A stretch of 64,000 nt of DNA from Anaerolineae bacterium (GTDB lineage Bacteria > Chloroflexota > Anaerolineae > Aggregatilineales > JAFGMM01). Position 1 is the stretch's first letter; each line of letters starts with the position of its first letter. Location of the stretch: assembly GCA_027494055.1 (NCBI GenBank), contig JAOSJO010000025.1:453262-517261 (forward strand), given 5' to 3'. The notes beneath the pieces were generated by a model. That model had not been told where the DNA came from, made no database searches, and saw nothing but the letters and a program-made list of their open reading frames with translations. Both the position numbers and the translations under genes were made by a program. This document shows, piece after piece, positions 8,172 to 17,251 of this stretch.

Positions 8172-8205
8172 CCAACGCCTCTCCTTCAGTTCCTTGCAGA
8201 GACCT

Positions 8206-8344
8206 CCTGAAAGAAAACCTGGGCGACTTCGAAGCGTTCGCCCAGGCTGTTTTTGATCGTTTTGTCGCCGGCGCAGCCTAATCGATGGCCTGCGCCGCCG
8301 CTTTTTCGGCAGATACGGCGTCCGGCTCCCGGCACACACGGCGC
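8206..8344. repeat. 139-bp direct repeat, right copy (hepT 3' remnant plus ftsH 3' end)
   Basis: Second copy of 6084-6222. Here the ftsH C-terminus (stop at 8278-8280) is functional and the hepT part is a 25-codon remnant ending in TAA at 8279-8281. The three differences from the live hepT copy are all synonymous (Glu, Arg, Ala codons). Confidence 0.9.
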
Positions 8345-10215
8345 TCAAACAGCGCGTGTATCGCCTCCGCGCCGATCACCTCGTGCTCTAGCAGCATGTT
8401 TGCCACGTTGTCGAGCACGTCGCGGCACTGGACGAGGATGTGCTTTGCACGCTCGTACTGCTCGTCCACGATGCGGCGCACCTCTTCGTCGATGAGCACC
8501 TTGGTCTCCGGGCTGAGGTGGCCGGACGTTTCCATCCCCGGTAGCTCCAGGTAGCGGGCCGCCTCGCCCGGCGCGTAGCGCACCAGCCCAAGCCGCTCGC
8601 TCATGCCGAACTCCGTCACCATGCGGCGGGCCATCTCACTGACGCGCTGGATGTCGTCGACCGCGCCGGTGCTGATGCGCCCGAAGACGACCTCCTCCGC
8701 CGCGCGCCCGCCGAGCATGATCGCCAGCCGGTCGAGCAGTTCATCCCTTGTGAGCAGGTAGCGGTCTTCCGTGGGCATCTGCAACGTGTAGCCGAGCGCG
8801 CCCTTGCCGCGCGGGATGATGCTGATCTTGGCGACGGGGTCGCCGGTGGGCACGCTTTCGGCGACGAGCGCGTGCCCGGCCTCGTGATAGGCCACCGTCT
8901 CCCGCTCCAGGTCGTTCATCACCGTGCTGCGGCGCTCCAACCCGGCCACCACGCGCTCGATGGCCTCCTCGAAATCCCGCATCTCCACCGCGCTGGCCTT
9001 GCGCCGCGCCGCCAGCAGCGCCGCCTGGTTGATCACGTTCTCCAGGTCCGCGCCGCTGAACCCCGGCGTGATGCGCGCCGCACGCTCGATGTCGAAGTCG
9101 GGCGAGAGCTTGATGTCGCGCGCGTGGATGCGCAGGATTTGCTTCCGCCCCTCCAAATCGGGCTTGTTGACCACGACCTGCCGGTCGAAGCGCCCCGCGC
9201 GCATCAGCGCCGGGTCGAGCACTTCGGGGCGGTTGGTTGCGGCCATGATGATGACCGGCTTATCGCGCTTCGTATCGAAGCCGTCGATTTCCGCCAGGAG
9301 CTGGTTCAGCGTCTGCTCGCGCTCGTCGTTGGTCGCGATGGAGCCAAGCCCGCCCCGGCTGCGCCCGATAGCGTCAATCTCGTCGATGAAAATGATGGCC
9401 GGCGCTTCTTTGCGCGCCTGCTCGAACAGGTCGCGCACGCGCGCTGCGCCCACGCCGACGAACATCTCGACGAACTCGGAGCCGCTGGTCTCGAAGAACG
9501 GCACGCCCGCCTCGCCGGCGGTGGCCTTGGCGATCAGGGTCTTGCCCGTGCCGGGCGGCCCCACGAGGATCACGCCCTTGGGGATTTGCCCGCCCAGCGC
9601 CTGGAACTCCTCAGGCTTCTTCAGGAACTGAATAATCTCCTGAAGCTCTTCGATGGCTTCATCCGCGCCGCCAACGTCCTTGAAATTCACGTCAACGTGC
9701 TCGCTCTCGACCCTTTGCGCGCGGCTGCGGCCCACGTTAAAGATGCCGCCCCCGCCGCCGCCCATGATGCCGCCGCGCCGGAAGAAGAGGAAGTACCACA
9801 TCACGCCAATCAACGCGATTGGGAAGATCCACGAGAGCAGGAAAGCCCCCAGGCCGCTTTCCGGCGGCTCGCCGGCGTAGGCCACGCCCTGCTGGTCAAG
9901 CAGTTCGACAAGTTCCGGGTCGTCCACGCGGATCGTCGTAAAGGTCGAGCCGTCGTGTGCCGCGCCGCGGATCGTGGTTACGCCGATCGTCGCCTCCCTG
10001 ACCCTGCCGGCCTCAAGCATCTGCTTGAAGGCGCTATAGGGCACCTCGGTCGCCTGGAAGGCGATGGGGCGCAGGAGGCTCTGAAACAGCCAGATGCCCA
10101 CAAACGCAAGGAGAATGTAGACCAGCGAACACCCAATCCCCGGCCCGAACTTCGGGCGCTGATCGTTGTTATCGCCATTTCTATCTGGTTTTGATCCTGT
10201 CGGTCGATTCTGCAT
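8278..10215 (-). CDS. ftsH: ATP-dependent zinc metalloprotease FtsH
   Basis: 645 residues, full length. Two membrane helices (about 29-47 and 124-144) flank an extracytoplasmic domain. The AAA+ module has Walker A GPPGTGKT (219-226), Walker B IIFIDEID (274-281), an SRH with NRPEVLDPALMRAGRFDR, and the peptidase zinc site HEAGH (444-448) with the third ligand in AVDDIQRV. FtsH degrades misfolded membrane proteins and selected regulators. ATG at 10215 is preceded by a G-rich site; a 15-bp inverted repeat lies upstream at 10252-10266. Its stop codon lies in direct repeat R. Confidence 0.97.
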   Translation of the reverse strand: MQNRPTGSKPDRNGDNNDQRPKFGPGIGCSLVYILLAFVGIWLFQSLLRPIAFQATEVPYSAFKQMLEAGRVREATIGVTTIRGAAHDGSTFTTIRVDDPELVELLDQQGVAYAGEPPESGLGAFLLSWIFPIALIGVMWYFLFFRRGGIMGGGGGGIFNVGRSRAQRVESEHVDVNFKDVGGADEAIEELQEIIQFLKKPEEFQALGGQIPKGVILVGPPGTGKTLIAKATAGEAGVPFFETSGSEFVEMFVGVGAARVRDLFEQARKEAPAIIFIDEIDAIGRSRGGLGSIATNDEREQTLNQLLAEIDGFDTKRDKPVIIMAATNRPEVLDPALMRAGRFDRQVVVNKPDLEGRKQILRIHARDIKLSPDFDIERAARITPGFSGADLENVINQAALLAARRKASAVEMRDFEEAIERVVAGLERRSTVMNDLERETVAYHEAGHALVAESVPTGDPVAKISIIPRGKGALGYTLQMPTEDRYLLTRDELLDRLAIMLGGRAAEEVVFGRISTGAVDDIQRVSEMARRMVTEFGMSERLGLVRYAPGEAARYLELPGMETSGHLSPETKVLIDEEVRRIVDEQYERAKHILVQCRDVLDNVANMLLEHEVIGAEAIHALFERRVCREPDAVSAEKAAAQAID

Positions 10216-10251
10216 CCTGTACCCCCCAAAGCGATTCGTTATCAACCCATC

Positions 10252-10266
10252 TTGTCATCATGACAA
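10252..10266. promoter_or_regulatory. Inverted repeat upstream of ftsH, possible operator
   Basis: TTGTCAT-C-ATGACAA is a perfect 7-bp dyad with a one-base centre, 37 nt upstream of the ftsH start codon, in the only non-coding space between ftsH and the gene before it. It does not match the CIRCE heat-shock operator. Confidence 0.35.
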
Positions 10267-10325
10267 TGATACACTAATTCCAGGCGACGCACCGAAAGAA
10301 ATGTATAAAAACTTCCGCCGCACCC

Positions 10326-11499
10326 CTACCTGGCTCCGGTGGCCGACGCCTCGCCCACCTGCTCTTCGCGGATCGCGGTCGAGGAGATATCCGCGCGGAA
10401 TATCGCCTCCGGGATGCCGGCCATCAGGGGGCGGAAACGCGGCGGCACGGCGATGTCGTCCAGCGTCCGGAACGCGCCGGGTCTCGTCCACCCGGCCCGC
10501 AACCAGGAACCGGCACCCTGCCGCTGCGATGGCCTCCAGCGCGCGGTGCATCGCCTCGGTCGAGCCGCCGTAGTAGCGCGGCGCGAACAGCCGCCGCGCC
10601 GTGTCGTACCCGATCACGAACGTGCAGCCGGGGAAGAGCGCGGCTTTCTCATCGTAGCGCGGCGCTCTGGTGAGCACGACCGCCCCCTGGCACGCGAACT
10701 GCGCCAGCCGGCGCACCGCTTCGCCGGCGTGGAGCGGCGGCTTATCGACGTTGGTCAGCGACATCTCGAACGTGACCGGCGCGCCAAGCATATCGGCGGC
10801 GACCCGCGCCAGTTTCAGGTGCGCGCGGTGCAGCGGATTGAACGACCCCGGCAACACCGCGCCCGTCACGCGCGCGTCGTCGGTCATTTCGCCGCCGGGG
10901 CCGACCCGCACGGTCCGCACCGCGCCATCGAGCAGCCGGCCGATCCGCGCGCGCGCGTCGTCGCACGCGATCTTCACCCGCTCGCCCGCCAGCAGCGGCA
11001 GCGCGACCTCCGCCTCCGCGCCGACGGCATCCACCAGCGCGCGGAGCACCAGCCGGCTGACGACATCCTCCTCGCCGGCGCGGTCGCGCGCGCCCTTCTG
11101 CAGCGTCAGCGAGTACACCTTAAGCCCTGCCTCACCGAATGTGGCGACATGCGTGCGGTGATCGCCGCGCTTCGGGCGACTCGTCCTGATCGTGGCGGTG
11201 CACACCACCCCGATCACCCGTTCCCCCGACGCGCTGAAGGTCCACGCGCGGTGGTAGGCGCGCCGCGCCATGGCGTGCGCGGTCGCTATCGTGACGTGCT
11301 TCGCCGGCGCAAAACCGAGAAAGTCCGCCATCGCCGCCGTGGAGTAGGGCACCACCGCCTCCAGCAGGAACGCCGACGCACCGCTCACCCCCAGCAGCCA
11401 GCGCAGCGCCTGGCTCCCCGCGCCGGCGAGCGCCAGCACGCCCTTGTAGGGGCGCGCGAGCACGGCATGAACCGCCGCCTCAACCTGCGCGTCCATCAT
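10326..11499 (-). CDS. CinA-like domain fused to a NadD-type nucleotidyltransferase
   Basis: The N-terminal half (residues about 5-190) resembles the C-terminal CinA domain, with GVSGASAFLLEAVVPYS, a TAHAMA segment and VVCTATI; such domains deamidate nicotinamide mononucleotide. The C-terminal half is a HIGH-superfamily nucleotidyltransferase with GSFNPLHRAHL (GSFNPxHxxH) and a terminal ISSTAIRE motif like NadD/NMNAT. Together they suggest a two-step NMN-to-NaMN-to-dinucleotide role in NAD recycling; this is inference. A one-base shift near 10475 hides the real C-terminus, which ends at 10326. The start (ATG 11499 or 11496) overlaps the upstream membrane protease gene by about 20 bp, indicating coupling. 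Confidence 0.75.
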
Positions 11500-12202
11500 C
11501 CCGCCGCCAGTAAGTCCAGTAGGCGCAGAGCAGCAGCCACCCCACCGAGAGGGCAATCCACAGCACGCCCCAGAACAGCGCCGGAATGCCCGTGTGGGCC
11601 TGCATCGCGACGGCGTCGTTGGGCACGCCGGACAGCGTCACGTCGAGGCTGTTCACAAGCCCCCAGATGTCCAGCACCGCGTTGAGCGCCACCATCATCG
11701 CCAGCAGGTTGAGCGCGAAGGTGTTCAGCCAGGGCCGCCCCCAGCGCGCCAGCGCGAACAGCACCAGCCCGGTCGCCAGGCCGATGACGCGCGTGCCCAG
11801 GTCGCGCCCCAGGACCAGCGCCGTGCCGCCGCACAGGACGCCGATCAACGCCGTGAGCGGGCGGGGATCGCGCAGGCGGTTTGCGAGGACCAGCAGCAGC
11901 CCGCCGAACAGGGCCGCGCCCAGGTAGCCGGCCTGGAGCACGATGAAGCGCGTCCCGCCGCTGGTGGTCGCCAGCCCCGCGCCGTTGCCCATGACCTCCA
12001 GCGCGATGAACTGCCCGCCCGTCAGGGCCGCCGCCGCGCCGTGCCCCAGCTCGTGGACCAGGGTCACGAACAGGCGGAAAGGGACCACCAGCAGGCTCAG
12101 CGCCTCGACCTGCCAAAGCAGGAAAGTCGCGCCAAGCGCCGCCGCCGAGACCAGCACCGCGCCGCGCGTTCTTTCCTTTGCGGTCACACCATTCATGTCC
12201 AA
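11480..12202 (-). CDS. M50B-like integral membrane metalloprotease
   Basis: 240 residues with about six to seven hydrophobic helices and a HELGH zinc motif (residues 50-54) inside the second one (FRLFVTLVHELGHGAAAALTGGQ). This is the pattern of the M50B (site-2-protease-like) family that cuts substrates within the membrane. The TTG at 12202 has GGAG 6 nt upstream; the ATG at 12196 is the alternative. No PDZ or cystathionine-beta-synthase domain is seen. It overlaps the next gene on the same strand. Confidence 0.8.
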   Translation of the reverse strand: MDMNGVTAKERTRGAVLVSAAALGATFLLWQVEALSLLVVPFRLFVTLVHELGHGAAAALTGGQFIALEVMGNGAGLATTSGGTRFIVLQAGYLGAALFGGLLLVLANRLRDPRPLTALIGVLCGGTALVLGRDLGTRVIGLATGLVLFALARWGRPWLNTFALNLLAMMVALNAVLDIWGLVNSLDVTLSGVPNDAVAMQAHTGIPALFWGVLWIALSVGWLLLCAYWTYWRRDDGRAG

Positions 12203-12261
12203 GATCGGCTCCGATTATGGCGCGTAGCGTTAATTCGGGTCAACCAGACACCAAGTAATGT

Positions 12262-12267
12262 TATACT
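12262..12267 (+). promoter_or_regulatory. Possible -10 box for the Clp_N-phosphotransferase gene
   Basis: TATACT on the plus strand, 79 nt before the ATG at 12347, in the divergent spacer. No good -35 was found, so this is weak. Confidence 0.3.
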
Positions 12268-12346
12268 ACTATGCAACGCGCGCCCACGTCCAGCGAACGG
12301 CGCGCTCATCTCACCGCAGCGCCGTAGATGACGCCCTGGAGACGCC

Positions 12347-14292
12347 ATGGAGACGCCACCTCCGCACTTCGACACCGGCTTGCAGGATATCGTGACGCTC
12401 GTCGAGCGCGAGTCGGCGCGCATGGGCCATTACTACCTGGGCGTCGAGCACCTCTTCGCCGCGCTCACGCGCATCGAGGGCGGCGTGACCGTCAGTGCGC
12501 TCAACCAACTGCGCCTTTCGGGCCGGTTCGTGCGCCAGTCGCTGCGCTACGCCACCGGGCGCGGCGACAACAAGCGCTACTGGCCGGCCTTCCGGCCCAC
12601 GCCGCGCTACCAGCGCGTGATAGCGCGGGCGGCGGCGCTGGCGGCGGCGCGGGGCGCCGCGCCCGTGGGGGAGCGCGACCTGCTGCTCGCGATTCTCGAC
12701 GAAAAGGAGAGCATCCCCGTGCGCGTGCTGACCCACCTGGGCGTGGATCTGCCGCACATGGTCGCCATCGTCGCCGGCTGGGCGGACGCCGCCGAACCCC
12801 GGCAGCCGGTGATCCCGGTGGCCGGCGCGGTGCTCACCGACGACGAGCGCCGCCTGCTCAGCCACATGTTCCGGTCCTATGCCAGCCTGGAAATCGAGCG
12901 CGAGTTTGCCGGCTTCAGCGGCGCGCGGGTGCTGCTCGTGTGCCCCATCAAGACCGACGGGCGGGCGGACGCGGCGCTGGTGGTCAAGATGGACCACGGG
13001 CACAGCATCCGGTATGAGAAAGTCCGCTACGACAGCTACGTCAAGACCACCCTGCCGCCGGTCACGGCGCGCATCCCCGACCCGCCGGTCGTGCTGGACC
13101 CGCCCAACATCGGCGGCCTGAAGTACACGTTCGTGGGCCAGAAAGACGCCACGCGCACGCAGACGCTGCTGGAATACGTGCGCGAGAACGGCCCGGCGGC
13201 GCTCGGCGGCATCATCGGCGGGCAGGTCTACGCGACGTTCGGCAGGGGGTGGTGGCAGCAGCGCCAGCCCTACCGTTTCAACCTCTGGCAGGAGTACGAG
13301 CACGTGCTGCCGCCGGCGCTCATCGTCGATCTCGACCCGGCGCTTGAGGCCAGCGATAAGGCGCTGGACAGCGACAAGACGCTGGCCCCGGACGGCGGCT
13401 GGAGCCGAGACGGGAGCGTGCGCGCCGGTGACCGGGTGATGCTCGACGGCTTCACGATCTACCGCGTCTATCCGGGGGAGGACCGCATCGCCGTGGTGGG
13501 CGGCAACGGCCCGGAGGCGTCGGCGCGCGCGCACAAGGTCGTGGTGCGCGGCGTGGCGCGCGGCACCGCCAGCCAGGGCGAGCGCGTCCACCGGCTCGCC
13601 GGGCGCGTGGCGCAGACCCGCGACGACATCCTGCACGCGCGCGTGCGCGCCGCCTTCCCCCGACCTCGACCCGGACGCACTCACGGTGACGCCGGTGCCG
13701 GGGATGGGGCCGCTCTCCAACCCGCTGGTGTTCTACCGCCGGCTGCTCGAACGGCCCGTCAGCGGCACCCTGTCCACCATCCACGGCGACCTGCACCTGG
13801 GCAACATCGTGGTTGACCCCGGCGGCAGCGCGTGGCTCATCGACTTCCGCTGGTCGCGCGACGGCCACACCCTGTTCGATTGGGCGGTGCTGGAGGTGAG
13901 CATCCTGGCGGATGTGATCGCGCCGCTCGTCGCGGCGGACATCGAACCAGCGGTTGCGATGGTCGCCGCGCTGAACGACAACCGGTCGCTGCCGCCGACG
14001 GGGGAACGCGGCGCTGCACGCGGCGGGGAGCGCGCTCGCCAGGGTGCGCCAGGTGGCGCTGGAGTGCCTCGCCAGCCCCTCGGATTGGGTCGAGTACCAC
14101 GCCGCGCTGTGCATGTGCGCGCTGCGCACGCTCGACTGGCCGACCGTGACCGCCAGCGCGAAGCGGCTGCTGTTCGTCGCGGCGGCGCTCGCGCTCATCA
14201 AGACGCAGCAGGCCACCGCCGGCAAGTCCGACGACGTGACGCAGGTCATCACCGACACCGGGTCGCAGGAAGGCTACGAGTCGACCGTCTGA
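12347..14292 (+). CDS. Clp N-domain fused to an aminoglycoside-phosphotransferase-like kinase (two frameshifts)
   Basis: About 648 residues. Residues 10-145 form a double Clp_N repeat (LGVEHLFAALTRIEGG ... VGERDLLLAILDEKESIPVRVL). A kinase-like domain follows: an N-lobe with ALVVKMDHG (beta3 Lys) and YEKVRYDSYVK, then a C-lobe with the catalytic loop HGDLHLGN and a DFG-equivalent WLIDFRWSRDGHTLFDW. Between the lobes lies a segment of about 100 residues (VRAGDRVMLDGFTIYRV) of unknown fold. APH-like domains with HGDLHxxN phosphorylate small molecules or proteins. Frameshifts near 13660 and 14005 look like base errors because both flanks stay conserved. It resembles TCAD9-type domains of bacterial conflict proteins, but this is unproven. 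Convergent with the M28 gene. Confidence 0.75.
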
Positions 14293-14317
14293 TGCGCGGG
14301 CAGGGGGCGGGCGCGGC

Positions 14318-15521
14318 TCAGGCCGGGGGCGCATCCAGGCGCAACAGCAGGTCCGCAGCGCCGCCGCCGTATCGGCCAGCTTCTGCGCGTCGATAAGGTC
14401 AGGGGTGTCTTTGGGCGCGTGCACGATCTCCGACAGGAGTTCCGTCAGGCGCCGACGTCAGCGCCAGGGCGGGCGTCTGGTTCATCAGAAAGAGGCCGTG
14501 ATCCCTGGTACCAGGGTTCGCCCTCGATGATGGGGGGTAGGCGGCGAACGCCGCGCGTACCGTGTGGCGAGCGCGTCGGGGCAACCGTACAGCGAATAGG
14601 CGACATTGCCCTGTGATAGCCCACGCCGTCGATGTTGACGCCCAGGACGATCCGCCAAACTGGCGGCGTTGCGCGCGAGATACAGTTTCTCCCTGGGCGA
14701 GTAATAATCCTCGCCGTTCAGGGCCACGATCTCGACACTCAGATTGCGGCATAGCCGCCAGCAGCTCCGCAAGCAGGAGCAGCACCGTGACGCCGCTGGC
14801 GTTATCCAGCGCGCGGCGTGCCCATCTTCGCGTCGATGTGGGCAAAGAGCACAGCGCGGCGCGGGGTCCGCGCCCTTGCGCGCCTCCACGTTGCAGCCCG
14901 TTGCCGGGATGCGCTCGGCACGGCTCGTGAGCGCGACCGCCGCGCCCGCGTGTTGGGCCAGCCGTTCGCCCTCCGTATCCGTCATGTAGACCGAGGGGAT
15001 GTCGAAATCGCCGTCCTCGAAGAGGGGAAACGGTACAGCGAACCGACCGTATCGACGTCCCGCGTCGTGGCGGCGATGATGGCGCGCGGGCGCCCGGTTT
15101 CCAGCAGGCGAATGATGTGCTGGTGCTCTTCGGGGTTGTAGAACGGGAAATTCTTGGGCATCACCTGGTGCGCGGCGATGCCTCCGCGCAGCAGCACCAC
15201 CCTGTCGGCGATCTCGGCGGCCTCCAGCTCCGCGACGGTGGCGACGACAACGAGCGGCGCGCGGACATCGCAGCCCAGCGAATAGGGGCTGGGAAACGCC
15301 TGAAAGGGCCGGTCGCCCACGCGGAGGTCAACGCCCGCCTGACGCCAGTCGACGCAGTCGAACGCGGACGTCTCGACCTCGAAGCCAAAGGACGCCACGA
15401 CGCCCGCAAAGAAATCGGTCGCCGCGCGGTTCCCGGCGCTGCCGACGCGCCGGCTCGGAATGTCCCGGCAGAGCTTTTGCAGGTAGGTTGCCGCCTTTTC
15501 GGGCAGGTTGTTGGCCGTCAT
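14318..15521 (-). CDS. M28-family zinc aminopeptidase-like protein (multiply frameshifted)
   Basis: The N-terminal 165 residues are clean: a LCRDIPSRRVGSAGNRAATDFF start, a protease-associated-like insert (DRVVLLRGGIAAHQVMPKNFPFYNPEEHQ), then FEDGDFDIPSVYMTD. Further on, in shifting frames, come LFAHIDAKMGTPRALDNASGVTVLLLLAELL (M28 His-Asp and Asp-Asn-Ala-Ser-Gly zinc motifs), IVALNGEDYYSPRE (Glu-Asp metal site) and a C-terminal IVHAPKDTPDLIDAQKLADTAAAL. At least five frame changes lie between 14400 and 15010. So many in one gene could be low-quality sequence or true decay. The ATG at 15521 overlaps the threonine synthase stop by four bases (ATGA). Confidence 0.65.
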
Positions 15522-16700
15522 GGCTCTCCCTCAGAGGCGTCGGCCAGCAGGTGCGTGTACTTGTAGCCCGCGCCGGTGTCGAAGAGCACCACGCGCTCGT
15601 CGGGCTTGACCCAACCGCCCATCACCAGTTGATCGAGCGCCGCCAGTGTCGCGGCGCTTTCTGGCGAGGCGAACAGCCCCTCCAGCGCGCCCAGCCGCCG
15701 CTGCGCCATCACGATGTCGAGGTCGTCCACTGCGACCGCCGTCCCATCGCTTTCGTACAGCGCGCGCAGGATGAGCTTGTCGCCGATGGTGAACGGCACG
15801 CGCAGCCCCGCCGCGATGGTGTGGGCGTCCTCCCAGGGCTGCGCCCGGCTCGCGTGGTTCTTGAACGCGCGCACGATGGGCGCGCAGCCGCTCGCCTGCA
15901 CCGACACCATGCGGGGCCGCCGCTCGTTGATCCAGCCCAGGCGCGCCATCTCGTCGAAGGCCTTCCACATGCCGATCAACCCCGTCCCGCCGCCCGTGGG
16001 GTAGACGATCACGTCCGGCAGCGTCCAGCCGAGGTCGAGCGCCAGCTCGAAGCCCATCGTCTTCTTGCCCTCGATGCGGTATGGCTCGCGCATCGTGGCG
16101 ACGTTGAACCAGCCGTGTTCCTCGGCGGCGGCGGCAGCGGCCCGGCCGGCGTCGCCGATCAACCCTCGACCAGCGTGACCTCCGCGCCCATCATGCGGCA
16201 CTCCGCCACGTTGACCGGCGGGGCGTCCTCCGGCATGAAGATGTGCGCCGGCTTGCCCGCACGCGCGGCGTAGGCCGCCAGCGCGCCGCCCGCGTTGCCG
16301 GCGGTGGGCATCACGAACGCCGACACGCCGAGTTCCACCGCGCGCGCGACCGCCACCGCCAGGCCGCGCGCCTTGAACGAGCCGGTCGGGTTGAGGCTTT
16401 CGACCTTGATGTAGAGCGCCGACAGCCCCAGGCTGTCGCCCAGGCGTGCGGCGTGCAGGAGCGGCGTCCCGCCCTCGCCCAGGTCAGCGATGTGGCGTTC
16501 GTCGCGGACCGGCAGCAGCTCGCGCCAGCGCCACAGCCGCCGGCTGCGCCCTCGACCGCCGCCCTGGACACCACGCCCGGCGCGAGGTCGTACCGCGCCA
16601 GAAGCACGCTCTCACAGCGCGGACACAGCGTCCATAGCTGGTCTGCGTCAAGGCGCTCGCCGCACTCCGAGCACTCCAGGTGGCTTAGCAGGCTGGTCAT
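15518..16700 (-). CDS. thrC: Threonine synthase-family PLP enzyme (two frameshifts)
   Basis: A fold-type II PLP enzyme. It starts with a rubredoxin-like zinc knuckle (HLECSECGERLDADQLWTLCPRCE, four Cys), then GEGGTPLL, the PLP lysine in NPTGSFKARG, a PTAGNAGGALAAYAARAG phosphate loop, the glycine-rich YPTGGGTGLIGMWKAF and a C-terminal DTGAGYKY. Threonine synthase converts O-phosphohomoserine to threonine; the N-terminal zinc knuckle is common in this branch. Frame changes near 16560 and 16160 interrupt otherwise perfect family sequence. ATG at 16700 opens MTSLLSHLEC. Followed at a four-base overlap by the M28 peptidase gene, so the two are co-translated. Confidence 0.85.
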
Positions 16701-16891
16701 GGCGCGCCTCCGCAACTGCGCCGGTCGCGTTTCCGGGACGGAAACGTGTGTCCTAATATACACCCATCGCATTTCAGGAGAAAAATGCCGCGCCCGGCGC
16801 AACCTCCGTGCGCGCCCTCCGTATAGGATGTTGAGCATACAAAACGCGGACAGTGCGTCAACGCACTGAAGAACGGCGGAGGTTTTGGGAA

Positions 16892-17190
16892 ATGTCAGCG
16901 GTGTCTCGTCATAATGCCAGGCATGTCGGCCTTGGGGTGTTGCTCATCGGCCTGGGCTGGATGTTCCTGACCGGCTACTGGTGGCCGGGTATCCTCTTTG
17001 TTCTCGGCTTCATGATGATCGCGCAGGCGATTGCCGACAACCGCCGCGCGTCCGATATGCGGAGCGGCGTCCCTCCCTCATCGGCCTCGGCGTGATCTTC
17101 GCGGTCGGCCTCAAGCTGTGGCTGCTCCTGATCCTGGCGGGGCTGGCACTCCTGTTCGCCTCGGCGGTCCGGCGGCCCATGTCGGCGTGA
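16892..17190 (+). CDS. Small LiaI/LiaF-like membrane protein (one frameshift)
   Basis: About 98 residues with three to four hydrophobic segments: HVGLGVLLIGLGWMFLTG, WWPGILFVLGFMMIAQA and, after a frame change near 17065, IGLGVIFAVGLKLWLLLIL and LAGLALLFASAV. The repeated GLGxxF / WWPxxLI pattern is that of the LiaI-LiaF-like (DUF5668) transmembrane region found in envelope-stress proteins. GGAGG lies 10 nt before the ATG at 16892. It stands alone on the plus strand and ends in a terminator. Confidence 0.65.
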
Positions 17191-17216
17191 CGCGCCGTCA
17201 AGCGCCGGGCGTTCTG

Positions 17217-17248
17217 GCTCCCCACGCGGCGCGGGGAGCTTTGTTTTT
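17217..17248 (+). terminator. Rho-independent terminator after the LiaF-like gene
   Basis: Stem GCTCCCC / GGGGAGC (17217-17223 and 17233-17239), 9-nt loop, followed by TTTGTTTTT. It ends at the 3' end of the convergent M23 gene. Confidence 0.7.
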
Positions 17249-17251
17249 CAT

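Noticed and set aside
6223..8205. Islet as an insertion sequence
   Set aside because: No transposase, no terminal inverted repeats, and the flanking repeats are 139 bp and gene-derived, not a short target duplication.
12311..13720. 469-codon minus-strand frame opposite the Clp_N-phosphotransferase
   Set aside because: No domain; the plus strand has Clp_N and HGDLHLGN motifs.
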